64,000 nt of DNA. Source: Acinetobacter puyangensis. Its GTDB lineage: Bacteria; Pseudomonadota; Gammaproteobacteria; Pseudomonadales; Moraxellaceae. A model generated the notes under the pieces. It did not search any database, was not told the DNA's origin, and saw nothing but the letters and a program-made list of their open reading frames with translations. Of this stretch, positions 39,648 to 50,512 are shown piece after piece (the stretch's first letter is position 1; every line of letters begins with the position of its first letter). The DNA lies in the NCBI RefSeq assembly GCF_900096995.1, contig NZ_OANT01000001.1:496001-560000 (forward strand), in the 5' to 3' direction. A program made the position numbers and the translations under genes.

Positions 39648-39842
39648 ATGAAAGACTGGCTTAACTTTAGCAATAAAACATTAGTTAGAGAGATTGCCAT
39701 AATCCTTGTGATTAAGCTGATTTGTCTAATGCTTATTAAAGCAATCTGGTTTGATGCCCCTACGATTCCTAGGGACATTGATCATCAGGTTGCGCAACAT
39801 ATTGCAGGTATGCCATCTGCATCACAGGAGTCATCTCGATGA
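39648..39842 (+). CDS. cydP: Small membrane protein CydP, cytochrome bd operon
   Basis: A 64-aa protein with one membrane helix ([23 protein letters not shown]). Genes of this kind precede cydA in Acinetobacter and other Gammaproteobacteria and are called CydP, a putative small oxidase subunit. Its stop overlaps the cydA ATG (ATGA), so it is coupled to cydA. An in-frame ATG at 39636 would add four residues; neither start has a clear Shine-Dalgarno. I chose 39648 because CydP proteins usually begin with a short basic tail. Confidence 0.78.
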   Translation: MKDWLNFSNKTLVREIAIILVIKLICLMLIKAIWFDAPTIPRDIDHQVAQHIAGMPSASQESSR

Positions 39843-41422
39843 TCTCAGAAGCGGTTGTTGATTTATCGCGGTTTCAGTTTGCCATGACTGCGATGTATCA
39901 CTTTTTATTTGTTCCTCTTACTCTTGGCTTGGCTTTTATTCTGGCAATTATGGAAACGACGTATGTGGTTTCCGGCAAAGAAATTTACAAAGACATGACC
40001 AAATTTTGGGGGAAGTTATTCGGGATTAACTTTGCTTTGGGTGTGACCACCGGTTTAACCATGGAATTCCAGTTCGGTACGAACTGGGCATATTATTCAC
40101 ATTATGTGGGTGATATTTTTGGTGCACCTCTGGCAATTGAAGGCTTAATGGCATTTTTCCTTGAATCGACTTTTATTGGATTATTCTTTTTTGGCTGGGA
40201 TCGCCTATCTAAATTTCAACATTTGGCTGTAACTTGGTTGGTTGCAATTGGTTCTAATCTATCGGCATTGTGGATTCTCATCGCAAATGGCTGGATGCAA
40301 AACCCAGTCGGTGCAGCATTTAACTTTGAAACCATGCGTATGGAATTAACCGATTTCGGTGCATTGTTATTTAACCCGGTCGCACAGGTGAAATTTGTAC
40401 ATACAGTTTCTGCCGGTTATGTAACAGGTGCGATTTTTGTTTTGGCCATATCCAGTTATTACTTGCTCAAAAAACGTGATTTGCCTTTTGCCCGTCGTTC
40501 TTTTGCCATTGCTGCAATTTTCGGTTTGGCCTCTACTTTATCCGTGATTCTACTGGGTGATGAATCAGGCTATGAACTGGGTGATGTCCAAAAGACTAAA
40601 CTTGCCGCAATTGAAGCCGAATGGCATACAGAGCCGGCCCCAGCAAGTTTTACTTTATTTGGTTTTCCGAATCAGGAAGAGCAGCGTACAGATTATGCGG
40701 TTAAAATACCTTATGTCATGGGGCTGATTGCGACACGTTCTACCGATAAACAGGTCACCGGTTTGGTTGATTTAATGAAAGAGCATGAAGGACGTATTCG
40801 TAATGGTATGGTTGCTTATAGCGAGTTAGAACAGTTGCGTGCTGGTGATCGTTCTCCTGAATTATTGGCATCGTTTGAAAAAAATCAAAAAGATTTAGGC
40901 TATGGTTTATTACTGAAAAAATATACTGAAAATGTTGCCGATGCCAATGATGAACAGATTCAGTCTGCTGTGAAAGATTCTATTCCACACGTTGCAAGTT
41001 TGTTCTGGTCTTTCCGTGCCATGGTGGCATCCGGCTTCTTGATGCTGTTGCTCTTTGTTCTTGCTGCATGGGCTGTGGTTAAACGTAATGCAGAAACCAA
41101 ACCATGGTTATTGAAATTTGCCTTACTTGCTTTACCTTTACCATGGATTGCAGCGCAAACCGGTTGGTTCGTAGCTGAACATGGTCGTCAACCGTGGTCA
41201 ATTGGTGAAATCTTGCCAACGCACCTTTCTGCGTCTAGCCTAAGTACGGGTGATGTTTGGGGTTCAATCATTGCGCTGGCAACTTTCTACACTGTGTTGC
41301 TGATTATTGAAATGTATTTGATGATCAAATTTGCCAAACTGGGACCAAGTTCATTACATACCGGTCGCTATCATTTTGAAAAACTTGATGCCCACGCCAA
41401 AACTCAGGAGATTCAATCATGA
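39839..41422 (+). CDS. cydA: Cytochrome bd ubiquinol oxidase subunit I
   Basis: A 527-aa membrane protein that oxidises ubiquinol and reduces oxygen. The N-terminal [20 protein letters not shown] contains the haem-ligand His near residue 21. [20 protein letters not shown] carries the conserved glutamates of the proton path. The periplasmic Q-loop (about residues 255-380) is long, as in the E. coli-type L subfamily. [12 protein letters not shown] holds the GRQP motif. The ATG overlaps the cydP stop, and its own stop overlaps cydB. Confidence 0.96.
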   Translation: MISEAVVDLSRFQFAMTAMYHFLFVPLTLGLAFILAIMETTYVVSGKEIYKDMTKFWGKLFGINFALGVTTGLTMEFQFGTNWAYYSHYVGDIFGAPLAIEGLMAFFLESTFIGLFFFGWDRLSKFQHLAVTWLVAIGSNLSALWILIANGWMQNPVGAAFNFETMRMELTDFGALLFNPVAQVKFVHTVSAGYVTGAIFVLAISSYYLLKKRDLPFARRSFAIAAIFGLASTLSVILLGDESGYELGDVQKTKLAAIEAEWHTEPAPASFTLFGFPNQEEQRTDYAVKIPYVMGLIATRSTDKQVTGLVDLMKEHEGRIRNGMVAYSELEQLRAGDRSPELLASFEKNQKDLGYGLLLKKYTENVADANDEQIQSAVKDSIPHVASLFWSFRAMVASGFLMLLLFVLAAWAVVKRNAETKPWLLKFALLALPLPWIAAQTGWFVAEHGRQPWSIGEILPTHLSASSLSTGDVWGSIIALATFYTVLLIIEMYLMIKFAKLGPSSLHTGRYHFEKLDAHAKTQEIQS

Positions 41423-42564
41423 TTGAATATGAAATCCTTAAAATTATCTGGTGGGTGCTGGTCGGTGTATTATTAATCGGTTTTGCATTAACCGATGGTT
41501 TCGATATGGGATCTATGGCGGTGATGCCGTTTGTAGGTAAAACCGACAGTGAGCGTCGTGCAGCCATTAACACCATTGCACCGCATTGGGATGGTAACCA
41601 GGTCTGGTTTATTACCGCAGGTGGAGCATTATTTGCTGCATGGCCAATGGTCTATGCCGTTGCATTCTCTGGTATGTACTGGGCGTTATTGTTGGTATTA
41701 TTTGCCTTGTTCTTGCGGCCAGTCGGGTTCGACTATCGCTCCAAGCTGGAAAATACCAAATGGCGTACATCATGGGACTGGGCATTGGCAGTTGGTGGGG
41801 CAGTTCCGGCCTTGGTATTCGGTGTTGCCTTTGGTAACTTGTTTCAGGGCATACCTTTTGAGCTGGATAACACCATGCGTTCACAATACACAGGTAGTTT
41901 CTTTGCCTTACTCAATCCATTTGCCTTGTTAACCGGTATTGTAAGCTTAAGCATGCTGTGTGCGCATGGTAGTTCATGGTTGATGTTACGTACCGATGGT
42001 GCCTTGCATGAGCGTTCACGTAAATCTACGCTGCTTTGTGGTGCAGTATTTCTGGTGACCTTTGTTCTTGCTGGTCTTTGGTTATATGCAGGCAATATCG
42101 AAGGGTATAGTTATGCGCAAGCGATCGATACTGGTGCTGCATTAAATCCTCTGGCAAAAGAAGTGGTGACCAATGTCAATCACGGCTGGTTTAACAATTA
42201 TAGCCAGTATCCGATTACCATTCTTGCACCGATTGTCGGTGTTCTGGGTGGTTTAATCGTGGTTGCTTCAGCAAAAGCCAATAAATCAGGATTAAGCTTT
42301 TTGGGGACCAGTTTATCCATTGTCGGTGCAATTTTAACAGCCGGTTTTGCACTTGCCCCATTTGTCTTGCCTTCAAGTCTGGATCCTGTTTCCAGCTTAA
42401 CCATGTGGGATGCGGTCTCAAGCCAACGAACCATGATGGTGATGACCGTGGTTGCTGCGATTTTTGTCCCGATTATTTTGTTATACACCTCTTGGGGTTA
42501 TTACAAAATGTGGGGCAAAATTACCAGCAAACATATTGAAGCAAACTCGCACAGTTTGTACTAA
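41419..42564 (+). CDS. cydB: Cytochrome bd ubiquinol oxidase subunit II
   Basis: A 381-aa membrane protein that partners CydA and stabilises the haem-bearing subunit. It starts with [27 protein letters not shown], the classical CydB opening, and later has [23 protein letters not shown]. The length matches E. coli CydB (379 aa). The start overlaps the cydA stop by 4 bp. It is followed by cydX after 21 bp. Confidence 0.96.
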   Translation: MIEYEILKIIWWVLVGVLLIGFALTDGFDMGSMAVMPFVGKTDSERRAAINTIAPHWDGNQVWFITAGGALFAAWPMVYAVAFSGMYWALLLVLFALFLRPVGFDYRSKLENTKWRTSWDWALAVGGAVPALVFGVAFGNLFQGIPFELDNTMRSQYTGSFFALLNPFALLTGIVSLSMLCAHGSSWLMLRTDGALHERSRKSTLLCGAVFLVTFVLAGLWLYAGNIEGYSYAQAIDTGAALNPLAKEVVTNVNHGWFNNYSQYPITILAPIVGVLGGLIVVASAKANKSGLSFLGTSLSIVGAILTAGFALAPFVLPSSLDPVSSLTMWDAVSSQRTMMVMTVVAAIFVPIILLYTSWGYYKMWGKITSKHIEANSHSLY

Positions 42565-42585
42565 TTGCAAGTACGGAGAAATATT

Positions 42586-42687
42586 ATGTGGTACTTCGCA
42601 TGGATTTTGGGTGTATTGATGGCTTGCTTTGCAGGCGTGATTGCAGCCCTGTATATGGAAAACAATCAGGATCTGGATGAGGAATAG
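42586..42687 (+). CDS. cydX: Cytochrome bd small subunit CydX
   Basis: A 33-aa single-helix protein starting MWYFAWILGV and ending with an acidic tail (NNQDLDEE). CydX stabilises the CydAB complex in E. coli, where it is 37 aa and begins MWYFAWILG. TACGGAGAA lies upstream of the ATG with good spacing. It sits 21 bp after cydB and 3 bp before ybgE, as expected. It is easily missed because of its size. Confidence 0.93.
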   Translation: MWYFAWILGVLMACFAGVIAALYMENNQDLDEE

Positions 42688-42690
42688 AAC

Positions 42691-42987
42691 ATGAGTGAAG
42701 TGGTGAGTGTAAAGAAAAGTTCAGTAAGTCAAAAGATGTTGATGGCTGTGTCTTTTTTGTTGGCATTGCCACTTGCTGCGATTCTTTTGATCTATCCGAA
42801 TCTGATGCTGGATGCCAATGGGCATTATAGCCATAATGCCATGATGCTGATTATGCTTGGCATTTCTGGTGGTTTTATTTATGGCGTAGGATTTATACCA
42901 CAATTTTGGTTGTGGAAATGGTTGTTTAGTCCTGTCGTTGCATGGCCACTGATGCTATATGGCTATTATCTCTGGTTATTTACTTAA
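42691..42987 (+). CDS. ybgE: Cyd operon protein YbgE
   Basis: A 98-aa inner-membrane protein with three hydrophobic segments (about 18-35, 48-65 and 72-96). It ends in PLMLYGYYLWL, a feature of YbgE-like proteins at the end of cyd operons. Its function is unknown; co-occurrence with cydABX suggests a role in oxidase assembly or stability. It starts 3 bp after cydX and uses the GAGGAA at the end of that gene as a ribosome-binding site. A terminator follows. Confidence 0.83.
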   Translation: MSEVVSVKKSSVSQKMLMAVSFLLALPLAAILLIYPNLMLDANGHYSHNAMMLIMLGISGGFIYGVGFIPQFWLWKWLFSPVVAWPLMLYGYYLWLFT

Positions 42988-42999
42988 TCGATATCTCAA

Positions 43000-43028
43000 A
43001 CAAGGCCTCAATGTGAGGTCTTGTTGCT
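43000..43028. terminator. Terminator between ybgE and lysE-type gene
   Basis: ACAAGGCCTCA (43000-43010) pairs with TGAGGTCTTGT (43014-43024) around a 3-base loop. T-rich sequence follows on the plus strand. The genes are convergent, so it may serve both. Confidence 0.7.
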
Positions 43029-43040
43029 TATATGAAGCTG

Positions 43041-43673
43041 TTAAATACAGTATTGCTGTACCAGCAGACCGAACAATAACAGTGCAAAACAGAAAAATAA
43101 TGCAGCGGTGATTTTTTCAATGATCAGTAGATAATGATTAAATCTTTCCAGTACTTGAGGTCGTTGAAATAACCAAGCAATCAGTAGATCCCAGATGAAT
43201 ACCACAGCAATCATCCATAAGGCATAAAATAATTGTGTGGAGAGTCCAATATTTGGTCCTAATAAACTGATCAATGATGCATAAAATAAGGCATTTTTAG
43301 GATTAAGCAGACTGGACAATAATCCCATTAAAAAATAATGAAAGATGCTGTGCTGTTGTTGCGCATCCATTTGCTGCGGTTGTGGTGTAATGCTTTTGGT
43401 TGTTACTTTAAAAATGCTAAAACTAAGGTAAAGCAGATAACAGGCACCTAAAAACTGAATCAGAGAGAAAAGCTGCGGATACTGTTCAAACTGCTTAAAT
43501 CCTGTAAAGACCAGAGCAATATAAATTGCATTTCCAAGTGCAATACTCAGACATAAATAAAAACAGTAGAGACGGGATTGGGTTAAAGACGTTCTTAAGA
43601 TCAGAAAAAAATCCGGTCCGGGGGAGAGTAGTGCTAAAAAATGAGTAGTGGCAATCAGTAAAAAGGTATTCAT
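43041..43673 (-). CDS. LysE/RhtB-family amino-acid exporter
   Basis: A 210-aa inner-membrane protein with about six hydrophobic segments. It opens with FLALLSPGPDFFLILRTSL, the conserved LysE/RhtB helix with the PGPD motif, and has LLSSLLNPKNALFYASL, the second family block. Members export amino acids or homoserine lactone-like compounds; the substrate is not visible. It lies 71 bp downstream of an AraC-type regulator on the same strand, so the regulator probably controls it. Confidence 0.85.
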   Translation of the reverse strand: MNTFLLIATTHFLALLSPGPDFFLILRTSLTQSRLYCFYLCLSIALGNAIYIALVFTGFKQFEQYPQLFSLIQFLGACYLLYLSFSIFKVTTKSITPQPQQMDAQQQHSIFHYFLMGLLSSLLNPKNALFYASLISLLGPNIGLSTQLFYALWMIAVVFIWDLLIAWLFQRPQVLERFNHYLLIIEKITAALFFCFALLLFGLLVQQYCI

Positions 43674-43744
43674 TGTATAGAGGATGAAAAATTCAAAAGT
43701 CTATGATGCAAGAATCTGAAAAATCCGTATTGAAGAAAATTGCG

Positions 43745-44578
43745 CTAACTGGTGTATTGCATCATGTATTGCTGTGGCGTAACACCGGTAAATAACTTAA
43801 AGGTACGCTGAAAATGGCTTTGATCGGCAAAACCTAATTGATAGGCAACATCACTGATGCTTTGATGTTGTTGTAAATATTGGCGTGCGCAATTAATACG
43901 TAAATTCAATTGGAAATAATGGGGTGTAAAGCCGGTATGGGCTTTAAACAAACGAATAATTTGATAGCGACTTAAATGCGTCATCTGTGCAAGCTGCTCC
44001 AAACTCAGCAAGCAGTTCTGATTTAATTCGGATAGATAAGGATATAATTGAGGACGTTGTAAATAATCTTCTGTATTGAGCGTCAATTGACTGGATTGGG
44101 TACGGGTTAAAAATGTCTGAATAAAATCGGTAAAAGCCAGTTCTTTTTCAAAGTTTGAAGCAGAGGAAAATAAGCATTGGTTCATCTGACAAAATTGTTC
44201 ATATAATGCTTGATCATGCACGACATAAATATGCTGAAAATTATACTGTAAATCCTGTGCTGGAAATGAGAGGGCTTGCAGTTCTTGTTCAAGTTGTTGT
44301 ATCCAGTGTGGCTGGATATGCAACATTTGATAACTCCAACTGCATTCAGCCACGGGATTACAGGAATGGCGCTGATTTGCAGGAATAAATACCAGATCAC
44401 CGACATTGAGCTGATAATTTTGACAGAATTTTGCATTAAAAACACTACACCCAGCATCGACAGCGCCAATGGAATAATCATCATGACTATGGGCTTGATA
44501 ACAGACCCGGCTATCACAAGCTCGCCGCGATTCTATTAAGAAGGGTAATGCAGGATCACGGAAGAATTGTGTTGTCAT
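43745..44578 (-). CDS. AraC-family transcriptional regulator
   Basis: A 277-aa regulator with an N-terminal cupin-type sensor domain (residues about 15-150, HSHDDYSIGAVDAG, then LVFIPANQRHSCNP) and a C-terminal double helix-turn-helix (about 180-272, LEQLAQMTHLSRYQIIRLFK, then VAYQLGFADQSHFQRTFK). This group commonly regulates an adjacent LysE-type exporter, which fits the gene just downstream. A ligand cannot be named. Confidence 0.88.
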   Translation of the reverse strand: MTTQFFRDPALPFLIESRRACDSRVCYQAHSHDDYSIGAVDAGCSVFNAKFCQNYQLNVGDLVFIPANQRHSCNPVAECSWSYQMLHIQPHWIQQLEQELQALSFPAQDLQYNFQHIYVVHDQALYEQFCQMNQCLFSSASNFEKELAFTDFIQTFLTRTQSSQLTLNTEDYLQRPQLYPYLSELNQNCLLSLEQLAQMTHLSRYQIIRLFKAHTGFTPHYFQLNLRINCARQYLQQHQSISDVAYQLGFADQSHFQRTFKLFTGVTPQQYMMQYTS

Positions 44579-44611
44579 TTTGGGAGTATAGGGGAATAAA
44601 AAAATTTAAGA

Positions 44612-44639
44612 CAAAATCGGATAAAAGTTTCCGATTTTG
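44612..44639 (-). terminator. Terminator of the macAB-OMF operon
   Basis: CAAAATCGGA (44612-44621) and TCCGATTTTG (44630-44639) are perfect 10-bp arms. On the minus strand, T-rich sequence follows after about eight bases (44597-44605). It lies just after the outer-membrane factor gene. Confidence 0.65.
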
Positions 44640-44648
44640 CCAAAAGTT

Positions 44649-46049
44649 TTATTCAGGCAGTTGCGTCAGCGGTGAACCACCTAACGTCTGCATTAAGGTG
44701 ACATAGGCATTGTATTGGTTATAACGCATTTGAGCTAAAGAGATTTGCGCATTGCGTACAGATTCCTGCGCATCCAGTACATTTTTTAAGGCAATTGCGC
44801 CATTGCGATAACGTACTTCGTTTAAATATGCACTTTTCTCTGCCAGTGCCAAGGTTTTTTGTTGGTGCTCAACCTGATTACTGAGTTCAATGCGGTTGGA
44901 TAAGGCATTTTCTACATCGGCAAAAGCTTGATACAGTGTTTTACGATAATTAATGATGGTGCTTTGATATTCAAGTTCACTAATTTCTAGATTTCTTTGC
45001 ATATCATTATATTGCAGGAAAGGTAAGCTTAAGCTTGCGCCCAGTGCCAATACAGGATTTTTTAATAACTCTGTTAATGAGGTGCTGCTGGAGCCTAAAG
45101 AACTGGTTAAACTAATCGAAGGATAATAACTGGCTTTGGTGGCATCTTTGCTTACCAGTGCTTTGCGTAAACGTAATTCCGCTGCCTGTAGATCGGGACG
45201 ACGGGCTAGAATTTCCGCAGGTAAGCCAGCATTGATATTCGGTAATTGTATGCTGGGCAACCGGGTCGGTTCATCAATATTTAACTGTTGCACAGGTTGA
45301 TGTAGCAATACTGCAAGTGCAGTATGTGCTTCGACCAGTTGTTGACGTAACTGGCTAATTGTGGCCTGTTGACTTTGTACCGCTTGTTCTGCCTGGGTCA
45401 GTTCCAGTCCAGATACTGCACCGGCATTATATTGCACTTTGACCAGATCCAGTAATTTATTACTGGTGGCCAAACTTTGCTGCGCGGAGGTCATACGTTC
45501 GTTCAGATAGCCCAGTTGCCAGTACAGACTACAGGTTGTGGCAATTAAACTTTGTGCAGTGGCTTGAAGATCCTGCTCGGTAGCCAAAGCTTCCCACCGC
45601 GATGCTTCGGTTTGATTGGCCAGTTTTCCAAAAAGATCCAGTTCATAGCTGACATTGCCACTTAGTGATACACCATTTGCACTGTCATTTCCCGAACCCA
45701 AATTAATATTATGTCCGGTCGAGACGCTGGAACCTACCCTTAAACCTTGTTGATTTTCAGTTAGTTTGGCTTGTAATCTAGCCTGACGTAAGGCAATCCC
45801 AGCAACGGCCAGATCACTATTTTGGGCAATAACCTGCTCAACCAGCTGATTTAATTCTGCATCATTAAACAAGGTCCACCACTGATCTGCAAATTGATCA
45901 ACGCCAGTTGTTGCAGCACGTTGTTGCTTGAATTGATCCGGAATTGTCACAGCGGGCGCCTGATAAGGTGTTTTCACAATGGCAGAACAACCGACCAATG
46001 TACCTGAAACAAAAAGTGCAATCGTTAAACGGGAAAAGTGTCTTGGCAT
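44649..46049 (-). CDS. Outer-membrane efflux factor, NodT/OprM family lipoprotein
   Basis: A 466-aa TolC-like channel that completes a tripartite exporter. A lipoprotein signal with lipobox LVGC (Cys about 21) is followed by FADQWWTLFNDAELNQLVEQV, the usual NodT opening. Two OEP repeats follow, each with long coiled-coil stretches. LARRPDLQAAELRLRKA marks the second repeat. It lies 18 bp after macB and shares its strand, so MacA, MacB and this channel are likely one unit. Confidence 0.9.
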   Translation of the reverse strand: MPRHFSRLTIALFVSGTLVGCSAIVKTPYQAPAVTIPDQFKQQRAATTGVDQFADQWWTLFNDAELNQLVEQVIAQNSDLAVAGIALRQARLQAKLTENQQGLRVGSSVSTGHNINLGSGNDSANGVSLSGNVSYELDLFGKLANQTEASRWEALATEQDLQATAQSLIATTCSLYWQLGYLNERMTSAQQSLATSNKLLDLVKVQYNAGAVSGLELTQAEQAVQSQQATISQLRQQLVEAHTALAVLLHQPVQQLNIDEPTRLPSIQLPNINAGLPAEILARRPDLQAAELRLRKALVSKDATKASYYPSISLTSSLGSSSTSLTELLKNPVLALGASLSLPFLQYNDMQRNLEISELEYQSTIINYRKTLYQAFADVENALSNRIELSNQVEHQQKTLALAEKSAYLNEVRYRNGAIALKNVLDAQESVRNAQISLAQMRYNQYNAYVTLMQTLGGSPLTQLPE

Positions 46050-46067
46050 GGAATGAACCTTTATATT

Positions 46068-48056
46068 TTATTCTCTGGAAAGAGCATTAACTGGATCAAG
46101 TTGTGCGGCATTTTTTGCAGGTAAATAACCAAATAATACACCGATTAGACTTGAGCAAACAAAAGCAGCAATCATCGACGTAGTGGAATAGGCCATCTGG
46201 AAAGAACTACCAGCAAATTTTGTGATGACTTGTCCAATGCCGAGTGCCAGTAGCACACCTAAAATACCACCTAAAATACAGACTAATACAGCTTCAATTA
46301 AAAATTGTTGCAAAATATCACTCTGCCGGGCACCTACAGCCATACGCACACCGATTTCCTGAGTACGTTCGGTCACGGATACCAACATAATATTCATGAC
46401 ACCGATACCACCGACCACCAGTGAAATCACTGCAATTGCAGAAACTAAAAGGGTCATGGTCTGTGTAGTTTGCTGAATAGTTTCCCGTATGCTGTCCGAG
46501 TTTTGGCTAAAGACATCATTTGCACCGTGGCGTTGTACCAATAAATTTAAAATGGCATTTTCCGCAGTAGAACTGGAGTATTCATCTTTGACCCGCACAA
46601 TGATACTACGAACATTGGATTGCCCCATGAAGCGGCTCATTACAGTGGAATAGGGCAAATAGACATTTAAACTGTCCGAATTACCAAAGGTGCTTTTCTC
46701 TTTTTCAAGTACACCGATAATCCGGCTGGGTACACTTCCAAGCAAGATCACTTGTCCCACAGGATCGGTGCCATCAGAGAAAAACGTATCCTTGGTGTTT
46801 TGATCAATTACCACGTCTTGACTGAGCTCTGTAATACTTCTATTGTCAAAGGCTTGACCATCAGCAAAACTTAATCCTTTAACATCAAAATATTGATCAC
46901 CGACCCCATTGACTGTTGCGGATGCTTCAGTATCTTTGAATCGAGCAGTAATACTGGTATTTACAGTCGGACTAACAGCCTGCACATAGGGTTGTTCTGA
47001 TAAGGCGACAGCATCGCTGGGCACCAGTGTTTTGACCTGTGCAGTTCGTGAGTTATCCCCAAATCCGCGACCTTGATAAACCGTAATGGTATTGGTGCCT
47101 AGACTACTGATGTTTTCAAGGATTTGTTTTTGTGAACCGTTACCGAGCGCAACCACAGACACTACCGAGGCAATCCCAATGATAATTCCGAGCATGGTTA
47201 GAAATGTACGCATGCGGTGGGCATTCATCGAAATCAGTGCCATTCTAAACGCTTCACTTAGCCGGTCAAAAAAAGCGCGGAAACTGGAAGATTTCTTTTT
47301 TGGTTCACGTATTAATGTTTGCGGTTCGGCTAGAGGTGTTTCGTCATCCGCATATACCGGAGTATTGGGCTGATCTGAAATAATATTCCCATCACTAATC
47401 TCGATAATCCGGGTCGCATTTTTGGCTACATTGATATCGTGTGTCACGATAATCACCGTATGACCTTTGGCATTGAGTTCACGTAGAATACGGATCACTT
47501 CAATACCACTGTGCTTATCGAGCGCACCTGTGGGTTCATCGGCAAGAATGACATCGCCACCATTCATCAGGGCACGTGCAATAGAAACACGTTGTTGTTG
47601 ACCGCCGGACAATTGACTTGGACGATGATAAAGGCGTTCACCTAAACCTAATTCAGTCAGGATCTGGGCAGAACGCTCATGACGTTGCTGGGCATTTACA
47701 CCAGCATATACGGCAGGTACTTCAACATTGCCTGAGGCAGTTAAATCGCCAAGTAAATGATAACGCTGAAAAATAAAACCAAAATATTCCCGGCGTAATT
47801 GTGCCAGTTGATCTGGCTCCAGTTTTCTGGTTTCTTGCCCCTGTACTTGATAACTTCCTGTCGTTGGTTTATCAAGACAACCAAGGATATTCATTAAGGT
47901 GGATTTACCAGAACCAGATTGTCCGATAATGGCAACCATTTCACCCGGATAAATATTTAAGTTAATGCCTTTTAAAATCTGAACAGTGCCTTCACCTGCC
48001 GGGAATTCACGAGTTAGATTTTTTACCTCGAGCAGAGGTTGTGTATTCTGACTCAT
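46068..48056 (-). CDS. macB: ABC exporter MacB (macrolide/peptide type)
   Basis: A 662-aa fused ATPase-permease. The ATPase (about 1-235) has Walker [10 protein letters not shown], signature [15 protein letters not shown] and Walker [13 protein letters not shown]. Then come a linker, a first membrane helix (about 285-305), a large periplasmic domain (about 310-530) and three helices at the C-terminus with the FtsX fold ([27 protein letters not shown]). The length and layout match MacB of E. coli. It lies 2 bp after macA. It could export macrolides, toxins or lipopeptides. Confidence 0.93.
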   Translation of the reverse strand: MSQNTQPLLEVKNLTREFPAGEGTVQILKGINLNIYPGEMVAIIGQSGSGKSTLMNILGCLDKPTTGSYQVQGQETRKLEPDQLAQLRREYFGFIFQRYHLLGDLTASGNVEVPAVYAGVNAQQRHERSAQILTELGLGERLYHRPSQLSGGQQQRVSIARALMNGGDVILADEPTGALDKHSGIEVIRILRELNAKGHTVIIVTHDINVAKNATRIIEISDGNIISDQPNTPVYADDETPLAEPQTLIREPKKKSSSFRAFFDRLSEAFRMALISMNAHRMRTFLTMLGIIIGIASVVSVVALGNGSQKQILENISSLGTNTITVYQGRGFGDNSRTAQVKTLVPSDAVALSEQPYVQAVSPTVNTSITARFKDTEASATVNGVGDQYFDVKGLSFADGQAFDNRSITELSQDVVIDQNTKDTFFSDGTDPVGQVILLGSVPSRIIGVLEKEKSTFGNSDSLNVYLPYSTVMSRFMGQSNVRSIIVRVKDEYSSSTAENAILNLLVQRHGANDVFSQNSDSIRETIQQTTQTMTLLVSAIAVISLVVGGIGVMNIMLVSVTERTQEIGVRMAVGARQSDILQQFLIEAVLVCILGGILGVLLALGIGQVITKFAGSSFQMAYSTTSMIAAFVCSSLIGVLFGYLPAKNAAQLDPVNALSRE

Positions 48057-48058
48057 GA

Positions 48059-49414
48059 TTACATTCCCATTGGTGGACCGCCAGCATTACGATTGCTACG
48101 TTTCGATGAATCATTTGAAGTATCTGAACCATCAGCAATCACAATTTTGTCACCTTCGTTCAATCCCTTGATGACTTCAGCAGTGACACGGTTATTTAAT
48201 CCGATTAATACAGGTTGCGGCCGTGCAGTGCCATCTGCTTGTACCACACGGACCATGGCACGTGTTGCCTTACCTTGTTCAATGAGTGCTTTTTCATTGT
48301 CGTTAAGCTCCAGACGTGCCGGGCCTTGTTTAGCATTTGTCGAAGTTGAGGAAGATTGCTGTGTGCCTGTCTTTTTAGCAGTTGTTTGACTACTTGATGA
48401 TGTCTGATTAGTTGTACTACGATTGCTAGAACTTTGTATGGCAGATGCTGGAATAGTCAGTACATTTTTAGCATCCGCAAGAATAATTGATACCTGTGCT
48501 GTCATATCGATGCGTAACTTGCCATCCGGATTGGGTACATCGAACAAGGCGTTGTAATAAATTGCCGTACTTGACGAAGAAGATGAAGAGGTTGATTCAT
48601 CACTGATAGAATCTGGTGCAGGTTCTATCTGACGTAAAGTCGCATAATGTTTGGTTTCACTATCACCAAGTGTGGTGAAATAAACAGTTTGCCCTTTTTC
48701 CACTTTCATGACATCTGCTTCCGAAATTTCGGCCTTGATGGTCATGTTATCTAATTTTGCTAGTTTTACAATGGTTGGTGCACTTTGATTGGCATTTACC
48801 GTTTGACCCTCTTCGGTCACAATCGCTACAATCGTGCCATCCATTGGTGCCACAATATGGGTATAGCCAATATTGGTTTGTGCTGTATCGCGAGTTACTT
48901 TTGCTGATTCAATCTGCGCATCAATGGCACTAATTTGCGCTTGTGCAGTTTGATAACTGGCCAGTGCACTTTCGTAATCTGCACGAGACGTTGCATCTTG
49001 TGCATACATTTGTTTTTGACGTTGATATTCCTGTTGGACCTGACTTAGACTTGCCACTTGTTGCAGTCGTTGCGCTTGCAGATTTCTAATATTGGCTTCT
49101 GCCGTTTTTAAGCTATTTTGTTGTGTGGTTGAATCGATTTGTGCAATTGGATCACCTTTTTTAACTTCCTGACCCAACTCTACATACATTTTTTCTAGCT
49201 GACCAGAAACCTGTGCACCGACACTAATAATTTTAGTGGCATCTAAGGTACCTGTTGCCAGCACAGTATTTTCAAGATCACCACGGCTAACTTCTGCGGT
49301 AATATAATCTGGAGCTTGCTGTTTGGGTTTCAAAAACCACCATGCACATAAGGCGATGGCGAGAACAACAAGGGCAGAGATAATATATTTGATAAGTTTT
49401 GATCGGGATTGCAT
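48059..49414 (-). CDS. macA: Periplasmic adaptor MacA
   Basis: A 451-aa membrane-fusion protein. One N-terminal helix (about 10-28) anchors it. The barrel-sandwich (lipoyl) region is split by a long coiled-coil hairpin (about 85-175), and a beta-barrel and membrane-proximal domain follow. Near residues 345-390 there is a Ser/Thr/Gln-rich insert before the last domain, and a shorter Ser run lies near 275. The ATG at 49414 is preferred to a TTG four codons upstream. The gene starts the macAB-channel operon. Confidence 0.9.
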   Translation of the reverse strand: MQSRSKLIKYIISALVVLAIALCAWWFLKPKQQAPDYITAEVSRGDLENTVLATGTLDATKIISVGAQVSGQLEKMYVELGQEVKKGDPIAQIDSTTQQNSLKTAEANIRNLQAQRLQQVASLSQVQQEYQRQKQMYAQDATSRADYESALASYQTAQAQISAIDAQIESAKVTRDTAQTNIGYTHIVAPMDGTIVAIVTEEGQTVNANQSAPTIVKLAKLDNMTIKAEISEADVMKVEKGQTVYFTTLGDSETKHYATLRQIEPAPDSISDESTSSSSSSSTAIYYNALFDVPNPDGKLRIDMTAQVSIILADAKNVLTIPASAIQSSSNRSTTNQTSSSSQTTAKKTGTQQSSSTSTNAKQGPARLELNDNEKALIEQGKATRAMVRVVQADGTARPQPVLIGLNNRVTAEVIKGLNEGDKIVIADGSDTSNDSSKRSNRNAGGPPMGM

Positions 49415-49514
49415 AATGATTTTCAATCAAAATATTGGAATGGGTTGTAGTATAAATACGAATTAAGAATAAAACATGGATTTAAAAAAAAATAACAATA
49501 TGAGCTAATTGCAT

Positions 49515-50504
49515 CTATAAGGTTAAAACGGGTTTCCCTGCCAATGCGCAAACCAATTGCAGTAATAAATCCCGACTATTTTCATGACCGATGCCTTTAA
49601 TGGCATTATCGGTACGTAATAATAGTTTTGACCATGTAATCAGTTGTGCAGGATTACAGCGGCGTAGTGCCTGTTGATAAAGCGCAATCTTATTTTTCCA
49701 GATACCCAGTTGTAACGCGTTTTGAGGTTGTTCAAACAATTGCAAGAGTAAACGCATTTCTTTTTGCAACACCCAAAAAATTAAAGGTTGTGCTTCTCCT
49801 GACTCCAGCAAAAAGTTTAAGATTTTGATGGCTTGAGCCAGATCGCCTTTTAGACAGGCATCACCAAGATCGAAAGTGCTATAACGCGATTGGTCTTGTA
49901 AACTTTGTTGTAATTGTTGGATATCAATCTGTTTCAGTTCACTAAAGCTATCTGCGACATTGATTAAACTGTTGCGTGCGGATAATAGATTATTTTCGTG
50001 ATGATAGAGTAACCATTGCCAAGCCTGCGGCGTTAGTTGAATCCCCATATTTTCTGCTTCAAGCTGTAAAATCCGCTGTTGATCCTGTCGGTTATAGGCG
50101 GTTAATCCAATTAGAGTACCATTGGCTTCGATGGTTTGGAAAAACGCAGATTTTAAACTTTGACTTTCTTGTTTTGGAAAGATAATCACCAAAACATTAT
50201 CTTGCGGATTTTGAAGAAATGCTTTGAGCTGTTTTAAACCTTGTGCATCGGGTTTGATGTTGCCATGTACTTCAATCGCGAGCTGGGTTGAAAATAGGGA
50301 CAAACTGTTTAAGGCAGAAAATATCTGCTTCCAGTCATTTACATTCTGTAAGTCAAAGCGCTGCCGTTCAATCTCCTGTTGCTGCCAGTGTTTTCGTAGC
50401 GCAGAGATTAAATTTTGTTCAAGTAAAGGTTCATTGCCATGCATTAACCAGACGCCCTGAACTTGCGTGATTCGATTTAATGCTTGGCTATAATCCAGTT
50501 TCAT
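49515..50504 (-). CDS. holA: DNA polymerase III subunit delta
   Basis: A 329-aa clamp-loader subunit that opens the beta clamp. The N-terminal AAA-like fold has GVWLMHGNEPLLEQNLI in place of a working P-loop, as expected for delta. The C-terminal domain has the SGEAQPLIFWVLQKEMRLLLQL helix typical of HolA. It starts 8 bp after the lptE stop. The order leuS-lptE-holA is conserved in Gammaproteobacteria and supports all three names. Confidence 0.93.
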   Translation of the reverse strand: MKLDYSQALNRITQVQGVWLMHGNEPLLEQNLISALRKHWQQQEIERQRFDLQNVNDWKQIFSALNSLSLFSTQLAIEVHGNIKPDAQGLKQLKAFLQNPQDNVLVIIFPKQESQSLKSAFFQTIEANGTLIGLTAYNRQDQQRILQLEAENMGIQLTPQAWQWLLYHHENNLLSARNSLINVADSFSELKQIDIQQLQQSLQDQSRYSTFDLGDACLKGDLAQAIKILNFLLESGEAQPLIFWVLQKEMRLLLQLFEQPQNALQLGIWKNKIALYQQALRRCNPAQLITWSKLLLRTDNAIKGIGHENSRDLLLQLVCALAGKPVLTL

Positions 50505-50512
50505 AATTAAAA

